Assembly (NCBI RefSeq): GCF_010692725.1
Contig: NZ_JAAFZB010000095.1
Location: forward strand, 496,001 to 560,000
DNA length: 64,000 nucleotides
Reading direction: 5' to 3'
From: Flavihumibacter soli
GTDB taxonomy: Bacteria > Bacteroidota > Bacteroidia > Sphingobacteriales > Sphingobacteriaceae
The notes under the pieces are model-generated. The model saw only the letters and a list, made by a program, of their open reading frames with translations. It was not told the DNA's origin and ran no database searches. How positions within the stretch are numbered: position 1 is the stretch's first letter; every line of letters begins with the position of its first letter. Shown here in pieces: positions 36,644 to 45,146 of the stretch. Both the position numbers and the translations under genes were made by a program.

Positions 36644-37618
36644 ATGAAGGTTAGTATAGGTAAACAGCTTATTTGCGCGGTGATCATTTCCATTTTTTGT
36701 GCATGCAGCAGTGCGAAGAAAGTGCCTGATAAAGCAGGGAATGAATTGGCAATAGCCTATAACATTGCCGTAAAGGACAGCTCCGGGAAAAGTAATTATG
36801 AAATTTTTACAATGAACCTGGATGGTTCAAATCCGCAGAATATTACAAAGAATGCCGATGTTGCCTGGACCTATCGTGCATATAAAAAAGACCTTTATTT
36901 TGTGAGCGACCGGGATACCTGCCGGCGCTGTTACTTTCTTTATAAAACAGATGTGAGCGGAAACGAGGTTCGAAAGATCAGTGAGCTGCAGCTGGAAGAC
37001 AGCTGGATGGATACCCGGAACAATGGCAAGGAGATCATCGTAACCGGGAGAATTGGTAAAGACATACGTCACCAGCTATTCATTATTAATTCTGAAACGG
37101 GTTCATTCCGCCAGCTGACAAATGACACGATCGCCTCGTACAGAGATCCTGCTTTTTCGCCTGACGGCAAGCAGATAGCTTTCGTATACCGGAAAAATAA
37201 GCGGGACAAAACGATGAACGATGAATTGTTTGTGATGGATGCAGACGGGACAAACCCAAGGCAGCTCACTAACTATCCCGCCGACGATAGCAATAAGAAT
37301 AACAATGGTTACAAGGCCGGAGCAACACACTGGCACCCGTCCGGTGATTTTATTACCTACATCTCCATGCAAAACGGGAGGCACAATATTTTTGCCGTCA
37401 GTCCCGACGGGAAAAAGCAATGGCGGCTAACAGCTAATGATTATTCGGAAGGCTGGCACGACTGGAGTGCGGACGGGAAGTGGCTGACTTTTGACATGGC
37501 CAACCAGGATGAGTCGCAGTATCATATTATGCTGATGAACTGGCAAACCAAAGAGGTCAGGCAGTTAACGGACGCAAAATATAAATATCAGCAGTCGCCT
37601 GTTTTTGTTTTGAAATAG
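36644..37618 (+). CDS. TolB-like PD40 beta-propeller lipoprotein
   Basis: A 324-residue lipoprotein. The signal ends in the lipobox FCAC, with lipidation near residue 21. The mature part holds several PD40/WD40-like blades: YEIFTMNLDGSNPQNIT, FSPDGKQIAFVYRK, ELFVMDADGTNPRQLT, HWHPSGDFITYIS and WSADGKWLTF. TolB-like propellers bind protein or carbohydrate partners; the role is unknown. ATG 36644 is preferred over the TTG at 36635. Confidence 0.85.
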   Translation: MKVSIGKQLICAVIISIFCACSSAKKVPDKAGNELAIAYNIAVKDSSGKSNYEIFTMNLDGSNPQNITKNADVAWTYRAYKKDLYFVSDRDTCRRCYFLYKTDVSGNEVRKISELQLEDSWMDTRNNGKEIIVTGRIGKDIRHQLFIINSETGSFRQLTNDTIASYRDPAFSPDGKQIAFVYRKNKRDKTMNDELFVMDADGTNPRQLTNYPADDSNKNNNGYKAGATHWHPSGDFITYISMQNGRHNIFAVSPDGKKQWRLTANDYSEGWHDWSADGKWLTFDMANQDESQYHIMLMNWQTKEVRQLTDAKYKYQQSPVFVLK

Positions 37619-37741
37619 CAATTCAGACCTTAAGGCAGGAACTTAGACTTAACACACTTCCTAAAAAAATCATTGCCTGTGATTTTTACGAATGTCATGC
37701 GAATAATTGACCAATAAGTTTACACTGATCAAAATCGCATT

Positions 37742-38317
37742 ATGAACCGTTTAGAAAGCGCAGAGAACATCGCAGGTGATTCAAATTCATATACGACCGG
37801 TCTTCAATTAATGAACGAGCAAGAAAAGCGACGCCGTTTTCAGGAACTCATTGCGCAGAATAAGGGAATCCTGTTTAAGGTTGCGCGCACGTACTGCCGG
37901 GATAAGGAGGATATTCCGGATCTGATGCAGGAGATCAGCATACAGGTCTGGCGCTCGGTTGAAAAGTATGATGAGCGATATAAGGTATCGACCTGGCTAT
38001 ACCGCATAGCCCTGAATGTGGCGATCTCATTCTATCGGAAAAACGTAAAGCGTCAGGAGCACATCATTCCCCTGAACGATGACATTTCACCTGCCGGCGA
38101 AACTGAAAGCACGGACAACGAACAGCAGCTCACCTTGCTGGAGCAGTTCATCAGCGAATTGGGCGATCTGGATAAGGCACTGATGCTGCTTTACCTCGAG
38201 GACAGAAGCCATAGTGAGATAGCAGACATCATGGGTATTTCCAAAAGCAATGTCGGTACAAGAATAGGTCGCATCAAGGAGAAGTTAAGAACCAGGTTTT
38301 CACAATCAAATCTTTAA
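37742..38317 (+). CDS. ECF-type RNA polymerase sigma factor
   Basis: A 191-residue sigma-70 family protein of the ECF group. Region 2 is seen in DIPDLMQEISIQVWRS and VSTWLYRIALNVAISFYRK; region 4 in DKALMLLYLEDRSHSEIADIMGISKSNVGTRIGRIKEKLR. ATG 37811 is an alternative start that would remove 23 residues outside the conserved regions. The membrane-protein gene 4 bases downstream is its probable partner or anti-sigma factor. Confidence 0.93.
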   Translation: MNRLESAENIAGDSNSYTTGLQLMNEQEKRRRFQELIAQNKGILFKVARTYCRDKEDIPDLMQEISIQVWRSVEKYDERYKVSTWLYRIALNVAISFYRKNVKRQEHIIPLNDDISPAGETESTDNEQQLTLLEQFISELGDLDKALMLLYLEDRSHSEIADIMGISKSNVGTRIGRIKEKLRTRFSQSNL

Positions 38318-38321
38318 GACA

Positions 38322-38990
38322 ATGAATGAGATGGAATTAAAACAGCTTTGGCAAACCTCCGGCGAGAGGTTGGAGAAGAGCATTGATCTGATAAACCAGC
38401 AACAAGAAGACATCGCCCATTTGAAGGTGCAGAACTTGGTTTCCTCAATGAAGCCCATTAAAATATTCACCATAGTGGCTTGTATTTTATGGGTTGGGAT
38501 TGTCGGGAAAACAGTGCTGAGCCTGATGATTTATGCTCCTTCGGAGGTGAGTGTTTTTTTTATTGTTTCAGCTGCCGCCCAGGTGGGTTTAACAGCCCTT
38601 GCATTGATCGTCTACCTGTATCAACTGATCACCATCTGGCAGGTGGATATCACAGAATCTTTGTTAAGGACGCAGGAAAGATTGGCGGGCTTGAGAGCTT
38701 CAACCTTATGGGCGACCCGTATCGGGTTTTTACAACTGCCTTTCTGGACAACTTTCTACTGGAGTGAAAGCATGATTAAGAACGGAAATCTGGCTTTATG
38801 GATCATCCAGGTGTTGTTAACGCTCCTGTTCACTTATGCCGCTCTATGGCTTTTCGTCAATATAAGGTATGAGAACAAAGACAAAAAGTGGTTTCAACTG
38901 CTATTCAGTGGCCATGAATGGGATCCGGTGATCAAGTCGATGGATCTGCTGGAACAGATCGGAGAGTATAAAAGAGAAAAGAATAGCTAA
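38322..38990 (+). CDS. Membrane protein, candidate sigma-factor partner
   Basis: A 222-residue protein with a soluble charged N-terminus (MNEMELKQLWQTSGERLEKS, about 45 residues) followed by four membrane helices and a short soluble tail (IRYENKDKKWF...). The layout, with a short cytoplasmic start and a gene directly after an ECF sigma gene, fits an anti-sigma factor, but it lacks an HxxxCxxC zinc motif. It could equally be an unrelated membrane protein. Confidence 0.7.
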   Translation: MNEMELKQLWQTSGERLEKSIDLINQQQEDIAHLKVQNLVSSMKPIKIFTIVACILWVGIVGKTVLSLMIYAPSEVSVFFIVSAAAQVGLTALALIVYLYQLITIWQVDITESLLRTQERLAGLRASTLWATRIGFLQLPFWTTFYWSESMIKNGNLALWIIQVLLTLLFTYAALWLFVNIRYENKDKKWFQLLFSGHEWDPVIKSMDLLEQIGEYKREKNS

Positions 38991-39041
38991 ATCATCCGGT
39001 TCAGAATTCAGTTAAAATAGTTATAAAATTCACGGCGGATA

Positions 39042-39494
39042 ATGCATCTTTATGAGATGAATCCGATCCTTAGAAACATTTTAGCAGTCATTGCCGGTAT
39101 CGTTGTTGGAAGCTGCGTCAACATGGGAATTATCATGATCAGCGGGTCTGTAATCCCTCCGCCGGCAGGAGCTGATGTAACAACTACGGAAGGCCTCAAG
39201 GCGGCAATGCACCTGTTCGAGCCGAAGCATTTTCTTATGCCTTTCCTGGCCCATGCGCTGGGAACGCTGGCTGGCGCACTGGTAGCCGCCACTGTGGCCG
39301 CCACTCATAAAATGAAATTCGCCATGGCGATCGCTGTCTTCTTCCTGGCAGGCGGAATTGCCAGTGTGTTTATGCTGCCTTCGCCGATTTGGTACACAGT
39401 TGTGGATCTTGTACTTGCATACCTCCCGATGGGATATCTTGCCGGAAAATTAGCTGGCGGAAAACAATTGAATGCAAGTTACAGCAATGGCTGA
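39042..39494 (+). CDS. Four-helix membrane protein of unknown function
   Basis: A 150-residue membrane protein. The four helices are rich in Gly and Ala (ILAVIAGIVVGSCVNMGII, ALGTLAGALVAATVAATH). I do not know a characterised relative. Its stop shares one base with the start of the DUF6157 gene (TGATG), so the two are coupled. Confidence 0.72.
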   Translation: MHLYEMNPILRNILAVIAGIVVGSCVNMGIIMISGSVIPPPAGADVTTTEGLKAAMHLFEPKHFLMPFLAHALGTLAGALVAATVAATHKMKFAMAIAVFFLAGGIASVFMLPSPIWYTVVDLVLAYLPMGYLAGKLAGGKQLNASYSNG

Positions 39495-39904
39495 TGAAAC
39501 CGCACACGACAAATTATATCAATACCTTTATTGAAGTGGCAGTGGATTGTCCTGCGAGCAAGGGCGAAGTCCCGCCGTTGAAAGGCGGTAAGGAAACCAT
39601 TGCCACGATACAGTTCGAGTTGTCTAAAGATCCTTACCGTTTCACTTCGGACGAGATCCTGTTCAAGATTTATGCCCTCCGGAATGATCTGACGGAGGCT
39701 GAGCTTGATGAGGCGAGGGTGCAATTCTTTTCTAAGGGACAACCCTGTTTCAGAACTTCACCCCTAACCAAGCGTTATGGCTGGGGAGTTCACCATGATA
39801 AAAATGGGAAAATCGCCCTGTACGGTTGCGAAACGGAAGAATACAGGAAGTTCGTAGCTGATAAAACGCTGGAGGTGGTCAGGGCCATGAGAACCGGGAA
39901 ATAA
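39494..39904 (+). CDS. DUF6157 family protein
   Basis: A 136-residue soluble protein. The start at ATG 39494 gives MKPHTTNYINTFIEVAVDCP, the signature opening of DUF6157, followed by the family blocks FTSDEILFKIYALRNDL and KRYGWGVHHDKNGKIALYG. The frame stays open upstream to 39389, but that part overlaps the previous gene and is not conserved in character. Function is unknown. Confidence 0.82.
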   Translation: MKPHTTNYINTFIEVAVDCPASKGEVPPLKGGKETIATIQFELSKDPYRFTSDEILFKIYALRNDLTEAELDEARVQFFSKGQPCFRTSPLTKRYGWGVHHDKNGKIALYGCETEEYRKFVADKTLEVVRAMRTGK

Positions 39905-39942
39905 GAATTACAAACTATCCGGACGGAGCCCACAGTCACGAG

Positions 39943-39959
39943 ACCCTTTTTTCAAGGGT
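39943..39959. terminator. Small hairpin between convergent genes
   Basis: ACCCTT (39943-39948) pairs with AAGGGT (39954-39959) around a five-base loop, between the stops of the DUF6157 and acyltransferase genes. There is no long T run, so terminator function is uncertain. Confidence 0.3.
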
Positions 39960-39968
39960 GCCCGCAAT

Positions 39969-41048
39969 TTATTGTTGTTTACGCCAGTTTGTTAAGTATC
40001 GTCTGACTGGAATGTCATACAGAGCCATGGCTAGCCAGGCAATGCCGATCAATAGAATGGTGCCGGTTATAATGATCAGCGTTAATTCAAGTGTTGCCGG
40101 CTTGAATTTCGTGTAGTAGGCGCCAAAGATCCATATTGCCGCATAGTGAGTCATGTAAAGCGGGTAGGAAATATTCCCAGAGAACACGCACAGCCTTTTT
40201 AAGCCCGGTGCAAGTGCGGTTCCGGCTCCCAATGAAACGATCAATGGAAAATAGAATAAGACCACCAGGGGCTCTGTCACCCAGTTCCAATCAGTCCAGG
40301 GCATGATAAACGCCAAGGTCAACAGTATGGCCAGGCCAATAAAACCAATCCGGTTTTTGATGATCCAGTTATATCGGTAGATCAACAGGCCGGCTAAAAA
40401 CGAATAGGAAATTCGGGCGCCGCCATGCCAGAAGGTTTCGCCATTCCATCCCCCCAGGAGATTTCCCGCATCATAACTCACCATACAAAGTGCCGCGGCT
40501 GCCAGGACAGCTAATGGAATCAAGTAGCGACGTGCTATTCTGTAAAGAACAAAGGCATATACCAGGTTAGCTGCGTATTCCCAAAAGAGTGACCAGGCAG
40601 GCGCATTAAAACCGAACAGGTTAAAAGCACGCTCTTCCATAGTTGGAAAGGGAATCAGGAAAATGGAGGAAAGAAAGATCAAAAATATTCTGCCGGTATT
40701 ATATGCTTCAGTTGGGCCTCCAAACGGATCGAAGAGGAATGCCGCTAAGCCCAATATAGAGCCAAGGATAATCATAGGGTGTAGCCTGATAAGCCTTGAC
40801 TTGAAGAATTCGAGAACACCCATTTTTTCTATCCGATCGTCATAGGCATATCCAATTACAAAGCCTGACAGGCAGAAGAAGAAGTCGACCGCAAGGAAAC
40901 CATGGCCTATAAAATTTTTACTGAAGTCTGAGTATGCCCATTCCATAAAATGAAAAATGACGATTGCCACTGCGGCTATTCCGCGTAATCCGTCGAGAAC
41001 TTCAAAATGGGATTTAGTCTTTAAAATGCTTGCGCTAGGGTTATTCAT
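39969..41048 (-). CDS. Acyltransferase 3 family membrane protein
   Basis: A 359-residue integral membrane acyltransferase with about ten helices. The N-terminal motif FEVLDGLRGIAAVAIVIFHF and the later FFCLSGFVIGYAYDDR and KSRLIRLHPM are diagnostic of the AT3/OafA family, which acetylates or otherwise acylates sugars of surface polysaccharides. ATG 41048 is preferred to the upstream Met at 41126. It is a solitary minus-strand gene. Confidence 0.9.
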   Translation of the reverse strand: MNNPSASILKTKSHFEVLDGLRGIAAVAIVIFHFMEWAYSDFSKNFIGHGFLAVDFFFCLSGFVIGYAYDDRIEKMGVLEFFKSRLIRLHPMIILGSILGLAAFLFDPFGGPTEAYNTGRIFLIFLSSIFLIPFPTMEERAFNLFGFNAPAWSLFWEYAANLVYAFVLYRIARRYLIPLAVLAAAALCMVSYDAGNLLGGWNGETFWHGGARISYSFLAGLLIYRYNWIIKNRIGFIGLAILLTLAFIMPWTDWNWVTEPLVVLFYFPLIVSLGAGTALAPGLKRLCVFSGNISYPLYMTHYAAIWIFGAYYTKFKPATLELTLIIITGTILLIGIAWLAMALYDIPVRRYLTNWRKQQ

Positions 41049-41220
41049 ATGTTTGTTTTCTATCCTATCAGGATACCGGGATTGAATAGTATTGGGTAGG
41101 ATTTCAAATGGCGCAAGATTACACATATTACCGGTCTATCAGAAATTTTGCCTGTTAATTTCAGTACCGCGATCTGAATCCATGGGTGGCATGCGAAGCA
41201 TCCAACGCTATCTGCATTGT

Positions 41221-41250
41221 TTTGCTGTTCAAATAATTAAATTAGTTTTG
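41221..41250 (+). promoter_or_regulatory. Promoter for the DUF1579 gene
   Basis: TTTG (41221-41224) and TAGTTTTG (41243-41250) are separated by 18 bases and match the Bacteroidota -33/-7 consensus. The ATG is only 3 bases after the -7 box, so the transcript should begin at or just within the start codon. Confidence 0.6.
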
Positions 41251-41253
41251 AGA

Positions 41254-41769
41254 ATGAGCGAAAAATTTGAAACATCCAAGGCTACAGGGCCGCATCATCA
41301 ACTAAGCAGGCTGGCAGGTAAATGGGAAGGAACCACAAAAACCTGGTTTGAACCGGATAAGCTGGCAGATGAATCGCCTGTAAGCGGGGAGATGAAGCCT
41401 GTGCTCGACGGGCTCTTCATCATGCATGAGTATAAGGGGAGCCTGCAGGGGAAACCTTTTTCCGGGATAGCGATATATGGTTATCACCTGGCCTTAGGAA
41501 AATTCCAGAGCGCATGGATTGATAGCTTTCATAACGGCTCAGCAATGATGTTCTCGGAAGGAAAGCGGGGCACACAGGATTTCGACATGATGGGCAGCTA
41601 TGCCTGGGTTACACCGGAACTTGAGCAGCACTGGGGCTGGCGTACAGAGATCAATATCGTAAGTGACGATGAGGTCGTGATCACGGCTTATAACGTGACA
41701 CCGGAAGGTGTAGAGGCGAAGGCCACAGAAACGATTTATAAAAGGGTCGGATTGGCAACACTGTATTAG
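41254..41769 (+). CDS. DUF1579 family protein
   Basis: A 171-residue soluble protein. ATG 41254 begins MSEKFETSKATGPHHQLSRLAGKWEGTTKTW, the DUF1579 signature; the GEMKPVLDGLFIMHEYKGSLQGKPF segment follows. These small proteins are thought to have a lipocalin-like barrel and no known function. A good promoter precedes it. The frame also opens far upstream at 41092 without support. The metallo-beta-lactamase gene follows by 39 bases. Confidence 0.85.
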   Translation: MSEKFETSKATGPHHQLSRLAGKWEGTTKTWFEPDKLADESPVSGEMKPVLDGLFIMHEYKGSLQGKPFSGIAIYGYHLALGKFQSAWIDSFHNGSAMMFSEGKRGTQDFDMMGSYAWVTPELEQHWGWRTEINIVSDDEVVITAYNVTPEGVEAKATETIYKRVGLATLY

Positions 41770-41808
41770 GAGTGTAACATAACGATACGTCAACCGTTAT
41801 TTTAACCT

Positions 41809-42546
41809 ATGCGAACACTACTGAACGTAACCCTACTCCTGCTTGTCTTTACCGGCAGCTTTGCGCAGGATATTAAGAAACTCGAGATCAACCATCTCAG
41901 CGGCAACTTTTATGTTTATACCACCTACAAGTCATGGGGCGGGCAGCCATTCCCGGCAAACGCGATGTATCTTGTAACAGATAAAGGGGTGGTTCTTTTT
42001 GATTCGCCCTGGGATTCAACTCAAAACCAGCCTTTGCTTGACAGTATTAAAGCCCGGCATCAGAAAGATGTGGTGATGTGTATTGCAACGCATTCGCATG
42101 AGGACCGTACAGGGGGGCTTGACTTCCTGAAGAAGAAAGGTGTGAAGACCTACACCACGAAACTCACCGATGAGATCAGTAAGGTTAAAGGGGAGCCACG
42201 AGCAGAGTTTCTAATGGAGAGCGATACGGTATTTACTGTCGGGCAGCATAAGTTTCAAACGTATTATGCCGGCGCAGGTCATACGCCGGATAATATTGTG
42301 ATCTGGTCAGAGAAGGAAAAAGTACTTTATGGCGGATGCCTGATCAAAAGTACGGAAGCAAAGGATCTGGGCAACCTGGCAGATGCAAGTTTGAGGGACT
42401 GGCCAGGGACGATCAGGTCGATACAGCAGAAATTCAGAACACCAAGGTATGTGATACCCGGGCATCAGGGCTGGTCTGATAAAAGCTCTTTAGATCATAC
42501 TTTAAAACTGCTGATCCGTCACTCAACAGATCACTCAGATCAGTAG
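41809..42546 (+). CDS. Subclass B1 metallo-beta-lactamase
   Basis: A 245-residue periplasmic zinc enzyme. The signal peptide is about 1-19 (ending SFAQ). All B1 zinc ligands are present: His95, His97 and Asp99 in THSHED, His158 in GAGHTPDN, Cys177 in GGCLIKS, and His219 in PGHQGW. The overall sequence resembles the BlaB/IND group of Flavobacteriia and PEDO-type enzymes of Pedobacter. Members hydrolyse carbapenems and other beta-lactams; the substrate range of this one is inferred. There are no mobile-element signs next to it, so it looks like an intrinsic chromosomal gene. Confidence 0.9.
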   Translation: MRTLLNVTLLLLVFTGSFAQDIKKLEINHLSGNFYVYTTYKSWGGQPFPANAMYLVTDKGVVLFDSPWDSTQNQPLLDSIKARHQKDVVMCIATHSHEDRTGGLDFLKKKGVKTYTTKLTDEISKVKGEPRAEFLMESDTVFTVGQHKFQTYYAGAGHTPDNIVIWSEKEKVLYGGCLIKSTEAKDLGNLADASLRDWPGTIRSIQQKFRTPRYVIPGHQGWSDKSSLDHTLKLLIRHSTDHSDQ

Positions 42547-42655
42547 GGTTATGGGGATTATTAGTTTACAACTTTAGCCTACGTATCTGTAACGAAAGAA
42601 TGTTAAGATCGTCAGATATATGAATATATAAACCAATTCTAAATCAATCACAGCC

Positions 42656-42979
42656 ATGCTAGTCACTACCACCAACAACATCGAAGGAAAACGGGTAACC
42701 CGTTACATTGGCATTGTATCCGGCGAAGCGATTATCGGAGCCAATATCGTGAAGGATTTCTTTGCGGGTATCCGTGATATCGTAGGCGGCAGGTCCGGCG
42801 CGTACGAGGAAGGTTTGCGGGAAGCGAAGGACATCGCATTGCGGGAGATGGAGCAGCAAGCCGCCGCCTTAGGTGCAAACGCTATTCTGGCCGTCGACCT
42901 TGATTATGAAACCCTCGGAAGCAGCAGCAGTATGCTAATGGTTAGTGCCAGCGGTACAGCGGTGGTGATTGAGGAATAG
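42656..42979 (+). CDS. YbjQ/UPF0145 family protein
   Basis: A 107-residue protein that assembles as a pentamer in relatives. It has the [13 protein letters not shown] start and [25 protein letters not shown] block of the YbjQ family, and the [25 protein letters not shown] helix/strand region. It has been called a heavy-metal-binding domain but the function is not settled. It stands alone with a repeat-rich tail region after it. Confidence 0.9.
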   Translation: MLVTTTNNIEGKRVTRYIGIVSGEAIIGANIVKDFFAGIRDIVGGRSGAYEEGLREAKDIALREMEQQAAALGANAILAVDLDYETLGSSSSMLMVSASGTAVVIEE

Positions 42980-43016
42980 ACAACTCATTACCACAGATTC
43001 TTAGGCTATTTATTTC

Positions 43017-43056
43017 ACGCAAAGGTCGCTGAGATTAAGACGCAGAGGTCGCAAAG
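43017..43056. repeat. Diverged direct repeat after ybjQ
   Basis: Two related blocks, ACGCAAAGGTCGC and ACGCAGAGGTCGCAAAG, sit about 24 bases apart. Sequences of this type are common in intergenic DNA of several phyla. No open frame covers them. Confidence 0.4.
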
Positions 43057-43122
43057 TTTAGTATCAGACTCATTGATTTTCGAAGGAGGGTGGAGGGTTA
43101 GGCTTTAGTTGTGCCCCAACCA

Positions 43123-43157
43123 CTCATATCTCATATCTCAAATCTCATATCTCTCAA
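43123..43157. repeat. CTCATAT seven-base array
   Basis: Four units of CTCATAT or a one-base variant, then a weaker one, in exact seven-base register. The array ends on the stop codon of the minus-strand nucleotidase gene. Confidence 0.7.
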
Positions 43158-43687
43158 AGCAGTTTCTCCGCTACTTCCTGCCAGTTATTCACGCGCTCGT
43201 AGTTGGTCACCAGTTCATTGTGCGGTGACGTAAAGAGCAGCTTCCGGCCTTCGAAGTCTGTAAAGTTCTTGATCCGGTCGTCGATCATGATATCCGTGTT
43301 CACTATCTTATCGCCACAGAAGATAATATGTGTCCAGCTGATAAAGGGAAAGTGATCAGCCAGCCAGTCGTACTTATCTTCCATCGAGTTCCTGAACTCC
43401 ATGGCCGCCGAAACAATATATACTTCATATTTATCCTGCAGGGCCTTCATCACTTCCTGGGCACCGGGGATGACGGGCAGTTCGCGGAAGAAACCTTTCT
43501 CATTGATATAATCAAACCAGGCCATGTTGGCATGCTCGGGAACATGGTGATGAATTTCGTTTCCGGGAAGGATCTTCAGGTCGAGCGGAACACCATAATC
43601 GCGGTTATAGAGAGCTATAAATTTGGAAAGAGGATCTGCCAGCACTTCATCCATGTCAACCGCAATTTTTAGTTTCTTTTGCTTCAT
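43154..43687 (-). CDS. 5'(3')-deoxyribonucleotidase-like protein
   Basis: A 177-residue HAD-superfamily phosphatase of the NT5C type, which removes phosphate from deoxyribonucleotides. HAD motif I is IAVDMDEVLAD (nucleophile and acid Asp), motif II is IVSAA, and the acidic loop is DIMIDDR. The frame opens at a TTG 6 bases earlier, but ATG 43687 is preferred. Its promoter box lies 3 bases before this ATG. It is divergent from rpsP, with about 100 bases between the starts. Confidence 0.85.
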   Translation of the reverse strand: MKQKKLKIAVDMDEVLADPLSKFIALYNRDYGVPLDLKILPGNEIHHHVPEHANMAWFDYINEKGFFRELPVIPGAQEVMKALQDKYEVYIVSAAMEFRNSMEDKYDWLADHFPFISWTHIIFCGDKIVNTDIMIDDRIKNFTDFEGRKLLFTSPHNELVTNYERVNNWQEVAEKLL

Positions 43688-43690
43688 GCT

Positions 43691-43698
43691 CAAAAATA
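43691..43698 (-). promoter_or_regulatory. Nucleotidase promoter -7 box
   Basis: On the minus strand this reads TATTTTTG, an exact TAnnTTTG box, 3 bases before the ATG at 43687. A transcript starting from it would have virtually no leader. Confidence 0.45.
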
Positions 43699-43730
43699 GG
43701 ACATTAGGTAAAATAAATAAGATTTATTTA

Positions 43731-43738
43731 TATCTTTG
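43731..43738 (+). promoter_or_regulatory. rpsP promoter -7 box
   Basis: TATCTTTG followed by CAGCCCC is a strong Bacteroidota -7 box, about 53 bases before the rpsP ATG. It is the natural main promoter for rpsP-rimM. Confidence 0.65.
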
Positions 43739-43791
43739 CAGCCCCGCAGAATAGACTCCGGGAAATATGTTGAATACATAAACTTTAGAAC

Positions 43792-44340
43792 ATGGCAACC
43801 AAAATCAGATTGCAGAGATTCGGTAAAAAGGGTAAACCTTTTTATCACGTAGTGGTAGCAGACTCACGCTCACCAAGAGATGGTAAATTCATCGAACGTT
43901 TAGGTTCTTATAACCCGAACACCAACCCGGCAACTATCGACATCGATTTCGATAAAACTTTAGACTGGGTTAACAAAGGCGCACAGCCAACAGACACTTG
44001 CCGTGCAATCCTTTCTTACAAAGGTATTTTGTACAAAAAACACCTTGAAGGTGGTATCAAAAAAGGCGCATTAACTACTGAACAAGCGGAAGCTAAATTT
44101 GCTGAGTGGTTACAAAGCAAAGAAGGTAAGATTGAAGGCAAAAAAGAAAGCTTAACAAAATCGAAAGAAGAACTTAAGAAAGCTGCCTTAGCTGCTGAAG
44201 CGAAGAAAAAAGAGGAAATAGCAGCTGCTATTGCCGCTAAAAACACTCCTCCTGTAGAAGAGGTTGAGGAAACTGTTGCAGAAGAAGCCGCAGAAGCTCC
44301 TGCAGCTGAAGAAACTTCAGAAGAAACAGCAGCAGAATAA
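43792..44340 (+). CDS. rpsP: 30S ribosomal protein bS16
   Basis: A 182-residue S16 with the conserved core (residues ~1-85: [39 protein letters not shown]). The core is followed by a ~95-residue tail of Lys/Glu/Ala-rich coiled coil and an acidic [15 protein letters not shown] end. bS16 is normally 80-90 residues; long charged tails are typical of Bacteroidota. It begins the S16-RimM-TrmD-L19 order and is separated from rimM by 91 bases that contain a strong hairpin. Confidence 0.98.
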   Translation: MATKIRLQRFGKKGKPFYHVVVADSRSPRDGKFIERLGSYNPNTNPATIDIDFDKTLDWVNKGAQPTDTCRAILSYKGILYKKHLEGGIKKGALTTEQAEAKFAEWLQSKEGKIEGKKESLTKSKEELKKAALAAEAKKKEEIAAAIAAKNTPPVEEVEETVAEEAAEAPAAEETSEETAAE

Positions 44341-44371
44341 TATTATCATTATTTAAACCTCTCGGGGTTTG

Positions 44372-44413
44372 CAATAGCGAAGAATCTCTCAAAGCAGGTG
44401 ATCTTCGCTATTG
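44372..44413 (+). promoter_or_regulatory. Twelve-bp inverted repeat between rpsP and rimM
   Basis: CAATAGCGAAGA (44372-44383) pairs perfectly with TCTTCGCTATTG (44402-44413) around an 18-base loop. The 3' arm ends 18 bases before the rimM ATG. Only a short TTGTTT follows, so it could be a leaky terminator, an RNA processing site or a stabiliser. Confidence 0.6.
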
Positions 44414-44431
44414 TTGTTTAAATCCATTGCT

Positions 44432-44959
44432 ATGAAGATCGACGATTGCTTTTATATAGGTTACATCACCAAAACCAAAGGGCTGAAGGGGGAAGTGCAG
44501 GTATTCTTTGAATATGAAGAACCGGAGGACCTGACCCTGAAAACGGTTTTTGCCGATATCAACGGCAAGCTGATCCCCTATTTTATATCATCTTATAAAT
44601 TACAGAACAACCAGACGGGACTTTTTTATTTCGATGATGTGGATCATATCGATAGAGCCGAGAAGCTTGTCCGGAAAAAACTATACCTCCCTAATACCGA
44701 AAAGCCGGTACGCGATGAGAACGAATTTCTCATCACTGACCTGAAAGGATTCATCGTTCATGATAAGACAGCCGGAGAACTTGGTGAGATCATCGAGATC
44801 CATGAATACCCGCAGCAATTCGTAGCGGTTGTACCCTATAAGTTTCGCGAGATCATGTTCCCGCTGAATGATGACCTGATCGTGGAGATCGATGAAGAAG
44901 CCGGGATAGTCAATGTAGATCTGCCTGACGGATTAATAGACCTCTATATCAACGAATAA
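44432..44959 (+). CDS. rimM: Ribosome maturation factor RimM
   Basis: A 175-residue 30S assembly factor that helps process 16S rRNA around S19. It has the N-terminal RimM barrel (FYIGYITKTKGLKGEVQVF) and the C-terminal PRC-barrel (LITDLKGFIVHD...LGEIIEIHEYPQQ). ATG 44432 is chosen over the TTG codons overlapping the hairpin at 44411. A frameshifted regulator remnant separates it from trmD, which usually follows closely. Confidence 0.97.
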   Translation: MKIDDCFYIGYITKTKGLKGEVQVFFEYEEPEDLTLKTVFADINGKLIPYFISSYKLQNNQTGLFYFDDVDHIDRAEKLVRKKLYLPNTEKPVRDENEFLITDLKGFIVHDKTAGELGEIIEIHEYPQQFVAVVPYKFREIMFPLNDDLIVEIDEEAGIVNVDLPDGLIDLYINE

Positions 44960-44980
44960 TAGTTAGTTAAAGGGATTTGA

Positions 44981-45135
44981 CATTTTTTCGCGGCAGAGAT
45001 GACAGGCGTAATGCGTCAAACCATCAACACTATTAAGTCAGACGTTACGTTCCCTCTGCAGTGCTCGCGCTGAAGATCAGCAGGGTCTTTGATAAACCGG
45101 TTAACGAACTCTTCGAGCTGGAAGATACTGATTAG
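44981..45135 (+). pseudogene. Frameshifted remnant of an XRE-family regulator
   Basis: One frame from about 44990 reads AAEMTGVMRQTINTIKSD, the recognition helix of a Cro/C1-type helix-turn-helix, then meets a TGA. One base shifted, the next frame reads [30 protein letters not shown] to a TAG at 45133-45135, the usual end of these small regulators. A single base loss between the two would explain the break. The N-terminal half of the gene is missing. Both frames together match the compact XRE proteins (about 65-70 residues) that often sit beside small membrane-protein genes. It is clearly dead. Confidence 0.82.
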
Positions 45136-45146
45136 CTTATCTTATA

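Noticed and set aside
41809-42546. Metallo-beta-lactamase as part of a resistance transposon
   Set aside because: No transposase, integrase, inverted repeats or composition change next to it; it looks native.
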